Assembly (NCBI RefSeq): GCF_000002235.5
Contig: NW_022145612.1
Coordinates: forward strand, 17,679,860 to 17,743,859
Direction: 5' to 3'
DNA length: 64,000 nucleotides
Source of the DNA: Strongylocentrotus purpuratus
Taxonomy: Eukaryota; Echinodermata; Echinoidea; Camarodonta; Strongylocentrotidae
Notes under the pieces: generated by a model
Databases searched by the model: none
The model's input: only the letters and a program-made list of their open reading frames with translations
What the model was told of the DNA's origin: nothing
Part shown: piece by piece, positions 33,286-46,190 of the stretch
How positions within the stretch are numbered: the first letter of the stretch is position 1
How the letters are laid out: each line of letters opens with the position of its first letter
Translations under genes and position numbers: made by a program

Positions 33286-35960
33286 ACTGTAGTAATGTCA
33301 GCCAAGAAGAGAGGTCACGTTGTGTCATCGATCTTTCAGCATAAGCGTCGGTTTTGAGAATCTTGCAGCCTGGCAAGAAAGTGAAGACTTGCCTGGCAGA
33401 TTTTATTTTAAGAACCATTTCTTAGACTTGTTTCATGTTGATAAGAATTATCTCTCATATCAATTTTAATGTCTAACTAATAACTGAATGAATTTCGAAT
33501 TTAAGTCTGTATTGACCAGTCTATTAATTTTTCACCAACTCATTAATTCTGATGTTTTATGAATTTGTGAAATAATGTTTGTTAGATTCATTCAGGAGTT
33601 TACATGTCTGATTGCAAGAAATGTATTCATTCAGGTAAAGGAAGCCATCATGCGCCCTCTACTGGTAGTTTTTGACCAGGTTATCTCGACCTCTCATCTC
33701 ACAGAGTATGAGGGAGATGGAAACAGCTGATCTACACAGTATGTACATGTATTTTAAATGTGGAGCTTTGGGCATTGAATAGGTCTATAGTTATTAGTTG
33801 TGCACTGTATCTAACTTCAAACATGGATAATTTATAATTAAAAACAAAATATAAAAGAGGGGAAGGGGTCATTTGTTTGTTTCTTGCATTGACAGGCCTA
33901 TTGCAATTATTGTCAGTCAGTATTTGTTTTTGTTTGTTTTATTTTCTGCTTACTCTTCGGGAGGTTAGCCATTGCTTGTTAATATGTTTATGTGTATCAT
34001 TAATGGCCTGTGTGCAACGTTTGCAAAAGTTTCCAATAAATTGTAAAGAAACCAAATGCATTATAATTATGTCAAACAATTTGTTTTGAAGTCGGTCTTG
34101 TTAATGGTCTATGAATGAGAGGAGAAGGTAGTGACAAGATGAATGGAAATGGATTAGTGGAAGAGAGAAGAGAGGAACAGGCTATCGAGTCTCGACCATG
34201 AACAACTCGATGTATATATAGAAATCGACCTTTAAACTTACCACTCACTGTTGCCATAGAAACCTTGTGAACTCACTGCCAGATAAGTTGATTGGTTTAT
34301 TGAAAATGTTGAAGGGGAAGGGTGTATGATAAGAAGAAAACCGTCGCTTAGGCTGGTATGAGCAACTCTAATATTCATTTGTTTCTGATATTTAGACAGG
34401 GTGACTCATCACTAATATTCTTCAATGATAATAAGAAACCATAGTTTAAAAAAAATAAGAATAATAACAAGTTATAAACATGATAAAATCATAACAGCAA
34501 CAAAGAATAAGTAAGAACATGTATAAACATAATAATTATCTTGAAACGGGTTACTTAGCAAACTAGATGAAAGCAGTAAGATGAAAGGGAGATAAAACTG
34601 AAGTACATGTATAAGAACACTTAGTTAATATTTGAAATACGTTAATCAGAAAATTAGATGAGAGCCGTCAGAGAATATCAAAAAAATGCACACAATCTAT
34701 AGCATTATCACACTCCAGTGAAGTGTTGAAACATATTAACAGAACACATTTATACATGTATAAATAACTGATATAAAAGATTTGATTAAATATTGCTGTT
34801 CTTTCCAAATTCGCCTATAACTATATTTGGTGATAAATAATATGTCATATTTGCGCATGTACTTATTTGTATGTTGTATCTTGGTGCAATGAAAATGCGG
34901 AAAAAAAACTTACCCAATTATCGTCATCCAAAGCCATTAAATGAGCATTTTTATGAACTGTTTTTGAAAGCCTACTGTGATCATTCATGAAAATCAAGGG
35001 ATCGATTTGATGTACGACTCGTACAAAATTGACTCGGCGGGCGGAGAAGCGAAGGAGGTGAACCGTGCATCATGTTTGGTTGGGTGGAAGATCTCATCTT
35101 TCGCTCTGCTTGCCCGCATCGGATCAGTTATGTTCTCGTTCTTTCTAACCCTTTCCCCCAATCTTTTTGTCCGAATTGGGAGAGGGATTCAAATCGTTTC
35201 ACTGGGAAAGAGTATACAATGGGTTGATTAAAAAATACTGAATTGAGATAATGTCAAGGGCCCATCGAAGTAATCTTTTTGTGTAGTAATACGAACAACA
35301 GGATGAAACTTCAGAGAAAAAACCCCACTAATTTCGATCATTCGCACCTACACAAACTGCCTTATTTTATATTGGTTATTCATCGGTAAGGTAACTGTTT
35401 TCTCTTTCATTTGACTTATGAATTTGATTTAAGTACTCGCTAGGTCGAGTTGATTTGCGACGCGAGAAAATCGATTGAACGTGATAAACTTGACATTAGA
35501 TGAAAAAAGCAAGGAAAATGTTTGGAGGTCCTGAATGCATTTGCCTGATAGATTAAATAAAATCACGAAAAGATTAAATAAATTCAGGAAAACGTATTTT
35601 ACTTTTAGATACAAACTGTTCTGTCCATCAGTTGGAAAAGAAGGAGCCGGAAATAGTGGGAATGAAAGGTGAATCCATTGTTTGGTGGGGGGGGGGGGGG
35701 CTCATCCTTGGCATATCCAGAAAATTGCAAAATAAGGGGAAGAGTGAAAAGTACATGTGTATGTGGTTCGCCAAGCGTTGCAGCGTTAATTTGGTTGACT
35801 TCCAAACTGGGAGGGGGCGTATGCATCAGGTTGGCTACGCCAATGAAAATATACCGATCGGACTCAATGAATGAACCCTATTATCGAAATTTATTCAAAT
35901 ATGATAAGTATGAAAAAATAGTTTAGCGGACAGAATAGTTTAGTAACTTATACGAGTAAG
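33286..35960. other. Intergenic sequence
   Basis: AT-rich with no recognisable gene. A G run sits at about 35686-35700. Short open frames have no recognisable domains. Confidence 0.4.
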
Positions 35961-35964
35961 ACAG

Positions 35965-36019
35965 TGAGAGAGAAAGGAAGAAAGAGAGAGAGTATGAGTG
36001 TGCGTGTGTGTAAGAGAGA

Positions 36020-36067
<48 letters not shown>

Positions 36068-36130
36068 GTGCGTGTACGTGTGTATAAGAGAGAGAGAGAG
36101 AGAGAAAGAAAGATGGAGAGAGATAAGAGA
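35965..36130 (+). repeat. GA microsatellite tract
   Basis: Long GA runs broken by GTGTGCG-type GT stretches. Confidence 0.9.
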
Positions 36131-37315
36131 AGAGAAGGTGGGGTGGAGAGTGTGCAAGAACCGAATAAGAAAAATATCTTGAGCTAATCAAAATAGATAG
36201 GCTTAGTCTGTGCTTTGACAAATTAATGGTCCGGGAAAGCATATCGCTCCTATTATTTATCCAAACTATACCTCAAATTATTCATCACAGGTATAAGACC
36301 TGATAAATCCTAGTCGGGCCCCATTATACTCCCAAGCACACCGGAGGAGATGATCAGACACGATGAAAGGTGAAGAAGAAACCCTCTCTCCTCTGGGAAA
36401 TAATCATTGGCATGAAAAGCTATCAATTATTTACCAACATAGCTAGAGACTGCGTGTCAGCAAAGTCCTCGACCAGAAAAAGGTGTTCTTCACGGCTATG
36501 ATTACAATACGGCGGACATTGCATACCGTTAAAAGATGATGTGATCCAACGTGAATACTTCTATATTGTACTGATATCATGAATAAGTGCACAGCATAAA
36601 TCTTAATAGAAAACGAAATAAAAGCAAATTTTCATTTTTGGGACGGTTGCAAGAGAACCAAATGCCCATCAACATGAGATTAACTTATCTTGCTTATTAT
36701 TATATACCTGCAGCCCCCACCCTTCTCCCATTACAATTACACACTTTGGGGCAACCAGCATGTTATATTCTGGCAACGCGAGAAGGTTTATCTTCAGTAA
36801 TTTTGCTGAATTTCGTATATACCATCATCACCTTAACAAAAAGTAGTGTTAAAATCTAATTACAAATGTATGAAATAAAAGAAGCGAATGAGCTAATTTT
36901 AAAAAAAAGGGGGGGGGGAAGGAGAGGAATATTCAGAAAGAATACAAGATAACAAATAAATATAACATTTATTTAGTAATAATAACAGTCAAGAGATAGC
37001 CTTGAGAAAAGGGAAAGAATTGAATGAGCATCTATAGGAGAAAGAATATGACACAGTTAGAGATAGAGAGGGGGAAATGTAGACAAAGAGAGAGGTAAAG
37101 AGAGAGATGAAGAGACAGAGAGACGGAGAAAGAAGGAGGGAGAGGGGAGAGTGTGTGAAGGTGGATAACGAGAGAGACAAAGAGAAAGAGGGAGAAAGTA
37201 TGAATGATGAGAGAAAGAAAAAGAGAAGGAAAAAGGGGTGCGCCATTCGAAACCATTTGCATTTTTAATTTTCCTACATTTGTCACTCCACCACATCCAG
37301 TGTGTGTGTGTGGCA
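36131..37315. other. Intergenic sequence with purine-rich tract
   Basis: No gene. 37050-37240 is a degenerate GA-rich (purine) tract. Confidence 0.45.
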
Positions 37316-37559
37316 GTGGCGGATCCAGGGGGGGGGGCCCGGGGGGCCCGGGCCCCCCCCCCTTGAGAAAAAAATCATGTAAAATCACGTGATTTTTACG
37401 ATTTTTGGGGGTTGGGCCCCCCCCCCTGGCGCTCAAGGGGGGGGGTGCAAATTGAAATTTTTTTGAGGATCAAAAAAAAAAAATGTGCTCACTACCCCCC
37501 CCCCCCCCCCCCCCCCCACTGAGCGAATTTTTGGTCGGCGCGTTTTTCAAATTTTCGGG

Positions 37560-37599
<40 letters not shown>

Positions 37600-37668
37600 T
37601 GCTCTGTACCCCCCCCCCCCCCCCCCACTGAGCGACTTTTCGGCCGGCGCGAATTTCAAATTTTCGGG

Positions 37669-37709
<41 letters not shown>

Positions 37710-37845
37710 TGCTCTGTACCCCCCCCCCCCCCCCCCCCCCCCCCCACTGAGCGACTTTTCGGCCGGCGCGAATTTCAAATTTTCGGGAGCAAAAAAAAAA
37801 AAAAAGTTGGGCCCCCTCCCCTAAGAAATCCTGGATCCGCGCCTG
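37316..37845. mobile_element. G/C-run repeat element with CAGTGGCGGATCCAGG ends
   Basis: Starts CAGTGGCGGATCCAGG and ends with the near reverse complement CCTGGATCCGCGCCTG. Inside are three units of about 115-120 bases, each made of a C run, ACTGAGCGA(A/C)TTTT, CGGCGCG, TTTCAAATTTTCGGGAGC and a long A run. A shorter relative occurs at 49421-49556. No coding capacity. Confidence 0.7.
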
Positions 37846-40225
37846 GTGTGTGGCATGTTTGTTACATGCTTTTCTCACGGTAGCGGTTTGGCGCTTCCCA
37901 CAGAATAACAAATACTAGGGAGGAGGAAAGAGGGAAAAAATAAGTCGAGCGCTGCGGGGGAAAAAACGGTCAGCTTTTTTTTTTCTTCACTTGAGTAGTC
38001 GATCTATCGCCTGGTTGTGAGATGCTGCTCTGCGGATGCGGAGTCACGAAGATGTGGTGAATGTTATATTCTGGAATATCGTTGAGCAAACTTGCTATGG
38101 CATACTGACAGACCTAAATTTACAGGTAAGTGATGGTTATCATATTGTGCTATTAGCGTTTAGAGATATAAGTGAAGGCTTGCCATTTCGAATCGTTTTG
38201 TTCAATTGTCATTCAGTGTTATTGTAAGGACCGTTTTCTTTTATTTCACAATCAGAATGTACTGTACTGGAAAAAAAATTGCATAGTGGAAGGCGTTAAA
38301 CCATAACAGCTGTTTCGCGATCTACTCGTCGATAAAATTGATATAGACCTACACTTTTAAGGTTTTTCTTCTCTTGGAGCAGGCCATTCTAAGAATTAAA
38401 ATGATTTGAATGAATGCCATAGTAAAATAACATTTACCACTATTAGGTATTTTCAGGATTGATCGATTGATTAGGTTTTTCATGTCAAACCACCTGTAAC
38501 AGCTTGTATTATCATCATTTAATGCTGCTGTTGTATTAAGAAAATAGGCTACATTCATTTAGAGACAAAAGAATGGCGTTGCTTTTTGTTCTCTCTCTTA
38601 AATTAATTTTGTTCGACGTGTGTGTAAATGAAATGCTTTATAGGAACAAAATGTATCTCAAATTGAAAATATTATAGCGCAGATTGAGAAATATTGCTTC
38701 TCTCTATTTTGTTTAGGCAATGCCAGAAATAATAGAAGATTTTAGATTTTATTTCTATTCCAATTATATTTTTAATTAAGAACTTGCAAGGACGGAGTCA
38801 TTCATAGTAATTTGCTTTGTCCATGGTAGCCTTTACCTTTATTTTTCAAAGGTGTATAATTAAATAACAAATCATTTACTAAAGTCAATGGGGAATAGCG
38901 CTGGTAGAATCAGGCTTTTAGTAAAGCCTCGGTCAAAAATGCCATTACGAACTGCTACGAACGCCGTACGAACGATTTCAGACAATGGAAATTCGGGAAG
39001 ACAATGGAAAAACTTGACAGGGAGATTCGTACGAAATTATCGTTCGTACGAACCTTTGTGACCGTAGCATTAGTCACTTTGTGCGTCGCTTCATAGATAA
39101 TGTAGGTCATAACTTGCACCTTCTTGCAGCAAGACTGTAGCTTTGCATTATAATTTGTGTTTCTTTAAGTTATTCATGAGCAGTGATGTGACGTCCATGA
39201 AAATTCAGTAAAAGGAAAGACACATAGCTCGGACATATTCATGTACAACATGGAAATAAATATTAATTTCCAAGAAATACAACGGGGAGGAGGATACATA
39301 ACATTATAGCGTTGGGGTGTGTCACGTGTTCTCTTGAATGTTATTTTTCTTTAGTAGAAAAAAAGAAATTCTATTTTTTTTTAACAAGACCTAATAAATC
39401 TTTACATGGTTGAATTTATATATAATTGATGATGCTTAAAAACTTTCTTATGATGGTGAGGATTATGATGAAGCTATAGCCTATTGTTCACATAATGTAG
39501 AGTAAAATTTATTATTATTAAAAGTAATAAGATATTACCTTTAACTGCCTAAAATATACCTTCACCGTACATGCACTCCTTTCTTTGGATTCCACTGTCT
39601 CGAGTCTTGACTGTTCATTCACACAGTTCATTCATGCCGGCACACAGCCATGACCTACCATGATGGTGAGAAAATACCGTTCATTAAGGTGATCAGACCA
39701 CACGGCACACTGACTGAGTGGTTTTTATCCATCTGATCTTCCCGCGCTTTTTCCGTGCATTGCATAGCAAAACGTCTTTCTACTCTCGGTCAGCCAGTGA
39801 GGAGATTTTTATTTCTACGGAAACATCGGATGTATAAAATATATATAGTATTATTGTGTATCATTTTGTTCAGTCTTCTATACTATTTCATTTTACCTAT
39901 TTGACTCACTCTTTTGATGTAGACATGCCAGAGCAGGCAATCATGCAGTAAAGGTGTATATTCTATGTTGCTGTTGTCAAGAGTGTAGCATAATATTGTG
40001 AAGGAAATGACTTTTATTAATTAATTTCTATACACGATAAAGTAGAAGTAATAGCGAACAGTATATTATAGGCAAAATGTATACATAATGCAATCGTGCA
40101 GGTTTATGGCACGTTAAAACATGCAAGCTAGCATTATTCATGATTCATTCGGAGGCGAAATATGACCCTCTCTGAGATAGAAATATATTCTGGTCATGAG
40201 CTGGTGAAATCTATAGAGTGATGTA
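37846..40225. other. Intergenic sequence
   Basis: No supported gene. A strong donor-like CAG/GTAAGTG follows a short open frame at 38036-38125. Around 38930-39070 short CGTACGAAC and CGGTCA/TGACCG words in both orientations suggest a small degraded TIR repeat. Confidence 0.35.
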
Positions 40226-40226
40226 A

Positions 40227-40262
<36 letters not shown>

Positions 40263-40270
40263 GGAGAGAG

Positions 40271-40312
<42 letters not shown>
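40226..40312 (+). repeat. GA microsatellite with internal G run
   Basis: GA repeat interrupted by about a dozen Gs at 40252-40264. Confidence 0.95.
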
Positions 40313-40313
<1 letters not shown>

Positions 40314-41709
40314 TTTATTACATTATAGAAAGGTTCATTACTAATGCAGCAGGCATAATATTAATACATTATTCATTTACATCCGAATTGCGTGGTGATA
40401 ACTGTAAACGAAAAACATGAGTAGTGGTTGCTTTATGTGAATAGACATATCTTTCTGTCATGAACTATAGAAACGGAATTCAATTATCATTCTTCAATAA
40501 TGCTGTATTGTCATTCTTGATCCGCTCACAAGGTATTTTATCCAAATGAAACTAATGTTCTTGGTTTTTAGTTGTCTATAAGTGAAATATGTCATCACCT
40601 CAATGGGGGGGGGGGGGGGGGCACGGGCCGGATGTACATCTCTCTCCTAAATCCACCATTGTTAGGATATAAGAGTACTGTAATTCCCGACTTCAATTTA
40701 GTATATAGTCTCGTTTGTTATTCTTCTCCCCCTCTAACAGTCAATGTCTGAATATTCGTTTTAATGAAAGACATGTGATGAAGTTGTAATCACGGTAATG
40801 GTCGACATGTCGGGACGACTAAATTTGTTAGTGAGAATAATTTGATTTCCAATTCAATCATGTTTCAATAACGAGTTTTCATCAACTTTTGCCGCTGCAC
40901 GCAAAAATGAAATTACAGAGGGATACGATACGAGAGAGCTAATCTATCATCATTGATGCCTTATTAATGAGAATGTTCTATAGTGAGATTCAGTCCCCAG
41001 TTCAATTTTATCTTTTTCCTTAAAACAAAAATATTAAAGAACAGTCGGAAAATTACTTTGCTGACTTCAGAGAAAGCTTCAACTATATTCTTTACAAAAG
41101 CGGCCCTATTTTTGTAATTTGTGATAGATATCAAAGTAAGGAGAGAGGAAAGGAGAGAGAGAGCTAGAAAGAGAGAGAGAGAGAGAGAGGGGAGGGAGAG
41201 GGAGCAACATATCACTCAGATTGCAAGACGAATCCGAGAAGAAAGATAATACAAAAAAAGGTAAGTGATAATTTGGGGGAAACAGATAGCAGTGTAAGGC
41301 AAATAAATCAGAGCACTTAGCAAAATTATTTTTCTCTTCTCACCCAGTTCTTACCCATAATCAAACGAGATATCCTACATACTATTGGCAAACAAATCAT
41401 AAGGTTAACTGGCTTCTCTTCGACCAGGCAACGATATTGATTTTCAGCCCCCTAATCTATCGGAAATGCTTGCAATCGAGCCTAAACAAAATCTATGAAA
41501 CGGTCGCCTAGCAGCGGCACGCACGTAATAAACTACATGACTGGAGGGCTCGGTAGATTAATAGGGTAGGGGAATTAGGAATATTGCTGTTACGTAAATA
41601 TGACGAGGGTTTGGCGGCTATTCAATTTTATTCCAACCTTTCTCTACTGAGCAAGGCGAAATGAATTCATTGCTGTCTCAATTTTCATAGTCTCCCAAAT
41701 GACATTGAA
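40313..41709. other. Intergenic sequence
   Basis: No gene. Contains a G run at 40604-40620 and a short GA repeat at about 41150-41200. Confidence 0.4.
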
Positions 41710-41870
41710 ATAGAGAGAGAGAGAGAGAGGGAGAGAGAGAGAGAGAGAAAGAGAGGGGGAGGGATCGATAGACAGAGAAGGAGAGAGAGAGGGAGTGGGA
41801 TCGACAGACAGAGAAGGAGAGAGAGAAAGAGAAAGAGAGAGAGAGAAAGAGAGAGAAGGGAAAGAAAACA
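41710..41870 (+). repeat. GA-rich array with GGATCGAYAGACAGAGAAGG units
   Basis: GA repeats contain two copies of a 48-50 base segment with GGGATCGA(T/C)AGACAGAGAA, so a small tandem duplication lies within the microsatellite. Confidence 0.85.
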
Positions 41871-42479
41871 TTGGTGCTCTTAGGAGAAAGGGAGGAGGAT
41901 GCTTGAGAACGAGGAAGGTATAGATACCAAGCTTACCGTACAAACACATGGAATGCTCCATGAGTACTCGAATGTCGGAGTAAAGAAACATTTGACAGAA
42001 TATCTGGAGTTAGAAAATTAAATAATGTATACAAAATCGATGCAAATGGTAAAACATTTAGAAGCCTTGAATTGTTTTTGTTTTTTTACCCCCAATAAAG
42101 TTCTGTATTCTTGTTTCTTTCATTTTATAGAATTCTAGTTTTTTTTTCGAGTTTCATGATAAGGCACTAGTCTGTAAATATTTGTATGGCTCTACGGCAA
42201 CAATCAATCTGAGGACGAACATTGAAAAGAATTGTCAATTCAAGTCTTATTTAAAAAAAAAAAAATATCTTGGGGGGTAAATTCTTATTGCTAACGGCGG
42301 CAAAATTTAATGAAGAAAAGAAAGATTAGATCATATCTTATCATATCCCCGTCCCAAAATTCACCAGACTACAGTGTCACGACTCTTGTTACCCGCCCTG
42401 CCGCATGCCACAGTGTAAAGGTGCTGCACTTAATATAGGCTACCCGATGTTATGTACCAGTATATTAGTATTCAAATCA

Positions 42480-43660
42480 CGCCCTGTACTGAGATTGGTT
42501 TGCCAATAGTGACTTACCATTTTTTGTGAAAGTAGGGTTCGGGTCTGTTCGCATGCACAAAGGTGAGTTTGTCTGGAGTTTCTTGCAATAAAAAAAATAC
42601 TCATTGGAATTCTGTGCATACGCATGAAATGAATTGGGTAAGTGAAGTAATTTGGGTAAATGTGAAATATATTTTGTAAAGAAGGGATAGGGTAATGCAG
42701 CACAACACCAGACTGTTTTTTAATGAAAGAGGGTGCGGGGGAGGGGAAGGGGGAGGGGTACAGGTCTAAAACAAAAAAACGGACAAAAAGATTTGTCTCA
42801 AGTTTTGAGGGCATACTTGGAAAATCATCGGGAGGGGGTGGACTCTTTCCTTTCATTATGCCGCCCTTAAGTCTATGTACTATGAGTGAGTGATCATTAG
42901 CTGACGTAGGAGTATCAGGAAGTAACAATGATTATGAAAGGAGTCTACCGAGAATGGCAAATCGTCCAATATTATGTATGTGGTACAGCTACATAGGGTC
43001 TGTAATCTGTATGTACTGATGTGATCAGTTTGCCGAGAGTCTGTTGACATCTACCGTAGATTGACCATGAATGTGTTCACACGGATCTACGGCTATATGG
43101 GTCTGTACGCATGCATAAAATAGATTACATGCGTGAGTTTGCATGAACCCAAAGAAGGCTATGGGTCTATTTGCACACACGGTGAGAGTAACTTGCCATC
43201 TACTTGAGATGTACTATACGATGTTTTCTTGAGGGTTTTCTTCGCACGTATGTACAGAGTGTTATTTTTGTAAATAAATAACTATTAAAAAAAAAAATCG
43301 TTTACAATTGAAGAGCTATGGGTATGTTTTCAAACGAATGTACTGTGGACGTTGAAAGTGACTAACCATCAGTTCTGTCGAATTAATAAAGATGCAAGAT
43401 GCGGGCTCGTTCACACAAACACATGGAGATTAAGTTTTGGTGACAGTCATTTACTAAGAAGGGCTAATGGCCTGTTCACAGGCACGATGAGAATAACTTG
43501 CCATCTCCCGAAAATGGCCTACGGTCTTGTTCAGCTGCATGTATAATTAGTTTTTGTGAGAGCCATTTAGCGAAAAAGGGTTATCTATTTTGGTCTGTGC
43601 AAAGGCATGTAATGAGAACAGTAGAGTGACTTGTCATTTAACGAACAGGGGTGATTCAGG
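42480..43660 (+). repeat. Highly diverged tandem repeat
   Basis: Words such as TGGGTCTGTTCGCATGCA, GTGAGAGTAACTTGCCAT and CTACCGAAAA-like text recur at about 75-100 base intervals with heavy divergence (for example near 42545, 43100, 43160, 43330, 43470 and 43590). It reads as a very old minisatellite. Confidence 0.5.
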
Positions 43661-44340
43661 ATTGTTCTGACGTCGAGGCAGAGCCATTAATTTACTTTTT
43701 TAAGCATACATTTCTATTGAGCTGCAAAGACGTCCATGTTTTGGGTGGGAGGGGGTGGCGTGGAGTTATGTAGGCTTTCTGCTAGAAAGGGTGGGGGAGA
43801 ATTAATTACATTCATTCTTTAATTTCTGTAAGTCTTCAAATTTATTTAATTTCATTGTATCTCAAAACAAAGGTATTCTACATAATTTGTTACTATAAAT
43901 TAATTTTATGAAATCAAGCGATTATTATAATAAAGTGTTTTTTCATTATCAAGGCGGTTTGGAGGTTTTGACCGGCATGCATGAGCATGCGCACTACTGA
44001 TGAAGGTACTTTTGAGGAAAGCCTTGAATATTATATTCGCAAGTTTATATTGATTTGTTGTCCTACGGTTTTAATGTAATTACTACACCCAAGAGCACAG
44101 TTTGTACAACAAATGGTTTGTAGGAGTAAGCCTTGGCATTTCACTGGTATGAAAATTCTGTAATCTAAATTCTGAATTGCAAATGCTAAGCTTGTAAATG
44201 CTTGTCTAAAAAAATGCTTATAGAGCAATGGAGATAGTGCGAAGTGCATTTTTTTCTTGTGGTCAAAACAAAACAGAGCACATCTCAATTTTATTTAAAG
44301 TAAACAGAATAAAACCGCAAACAAAACATAGCACATATTA
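43661..44340. other. Intergenic sequence
   Basis: No gene or repeat structure I can name. Confidence 0.35.
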
Positions 44341-44360
44341 GATGCTGCTTGTAAGTGAAC

Positions 44361-44530
44361 TCCTGACGACGGATATATCAACCTGTTCGAAACGTCGAGC
44401 CACTCATCCTCTCCAAGCGCTATAGTTCTCCTTAGAACTATAAGCTAAGAAAGATAACAAACAGTCCTTTTCAGAACTACACACCCCAAGAAAGATTACC
44501 GAGTCAGAGTCCTTTTCAGGACTCCTCAAC
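44361..44530 (+). repeat. Repeat remnant with three histone-mRNA-like 3' hairpins
   Basis: Three hairpins follow each other: 44421-44442 (9-bp stem, CCTT loop), 44463-44478 (AGTCCTTTTCAGAACT, one mismatch) and 44507-44524 (GAGTCCTTTTCAGGACTC, perfect 7-bp stem, TTTC loop). The first two are each followed by AAGAAAGAT (44447-44455 and 44488-44496); the second is preceded by ACACACCCC and so contains CAAGAAAGA. A hairpin with TTTC loop, an ACC-rich spacer and CAAGAAAGA is the arrangement at the 3' end of replication-dependent histone genes in sea urchins. No histone coding sequence precedes it. Confidence 0.6.
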
Positions 44531-45840
44531 CCTCTCTCTCTTTCTCACATGGCGCACCCGCAAACCTACTGTATAGCACATATTGTATAACTATGTGTAA
44601 CAGCCATTCCTTTCTCAGAATATTCAGAAATGTATACCTGTATATTGCATTTCTGACCGAAAATTGTTGCGATGTATTATTTTTGGCATCAGCGTATATT
44701 CAGGTCTGTCTTTGAGTAAAATTAATGGCTTTTTTACATTTAGCGTAGGTCTTCTGTGAATAGGAGGACGACAAGCAAAGCCATTTATCATGACTTTAGA
44801 ACCGTTCAAATCCTATACATAGCTGATGTTATCTTTAACAAAAAGTGCTTCAAAACTCTTAGCTCGCTTCCCTCCTCTTCTTCCTCAATCTTCCTTTACA
44901 TCTGCCTCTCAAATTTCTTTACATCGCATCCTCTTTCGATCTTCCTCTAAGATTTTCCTACAAGAAGCCTGCATCAAAATGACGGAGCGGCCATCCCATA
45001 GCGACTGACAATCATGGTCGTAAAACTATCCCTTTTTGTGTGAGAGGTAGATGCATGGGCCACACGGGACCAAAGACTTATGTTGGAATAAACTTTGATA
45101 GTCTCATCATTCAAATTTTAATAATACTATAAGCATGCAGAGATATCCAAACCGACGTCAAAGCGGTGTAACCTTGGTTTGATCTGGTGTCGATCTCGTC
45201 GCAGTGTTACTGCGAAATAAGATATTATTTTGTAAACATACCAGATTTATATCTACGCAGAATTTACTGGACGGTTTGCTAACCGTATATTTCTAATATG
45301 AAATTAACAAACATTACTCTACAATTTATTGATGTCAAAGAATTCGAATTGGGCATCAAACGCTAGATTAGTTCTTTAAAATAGCGACGTGGTCTGCCTT
45401 TTCAAATGGATTAATGTCTCGTGGTTTCCGAACTCCCTTTAAGCACTATCGGTGTCGCAAAAGAACTTGACAATTTACATGTCCACGTTCGCTCGTTAGC
45501 TTTTCAGTTGAGTCCTATAATCTGCCGTCATCATGATTATGGTAACGAGTTTCATTCTACCCAGCTGATGCCTCCCGATATCATCGCTCTCGAGACTCTG
45601 GTTCAGTCGTTAAAAGTTGTAATGGCAATACTGAAGCACGAGTAGGAATGTATGTTACAAACATTAGAAGACAGTATGACGTCACCAGATGACGGTTTCC
45701 ATGGCGATCAATTCCCATGTATGGAAACAAGAAGAATGGATGAAGGAATGAGATATTATGAGAAGGGGTTCGATTCTACTCATCTGAAGATTGAGAGAGT
45801 GATTAATACTGTGAAGAGAAGAACACTTGCATGTTTCCGG
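44531..45840. other. Intergenic sequence
   Basis: Mostly unexplained. One reading frame at 45421-45855 is open apart from one in-frame TAG but has no ATG at its start and no recognised domain. Confidence 0.35.
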
Positions 45841-46190
45841 TGTTTTTGTCATTGAGCATTCTTCTTCTCTCCTCTATACTCTTTAGTCTCCTCTTCCTTA
45901 CATCCGTCTCCTATCTTCCTTCTTCCTTTATATACTCTTACATCTCCTTCTCCTCCCTCTTCTACCCTCTTCCTTCTCTCTTCATCCCATCTTTCCCCTT
46001 CTCTCCTCCTCCTCTTCTATGTGGTAGTTTTCATCCGTCTCGTGTGCTCTTCTCTATCCCGCCCTCATCCTTTTCCCCTCTTTTCCTTCTTCTGATCAGT
46101 CTTCTTTGCTTCCACTTCTTGTATATACTCATCTTTCTCTTCCCCTTTCCTCCACCTCCTTTTCCTCCTTCTATCATTCCCAAGCTCTCT
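45841..46190 (+). repeat. Pyrimidine-rich tract
   Basis: About 350 bases of TCTTCC/CTCCTC-type sequence, a degenerate polypyrimidine tract. Open frames here are composition artefacts. Confidence 0.75.

Noticed and set aside
36989..37296. Serine/leucine-rich open frames on the minus strand
   Set aside because: They are translations of a GA-rich purine tract.
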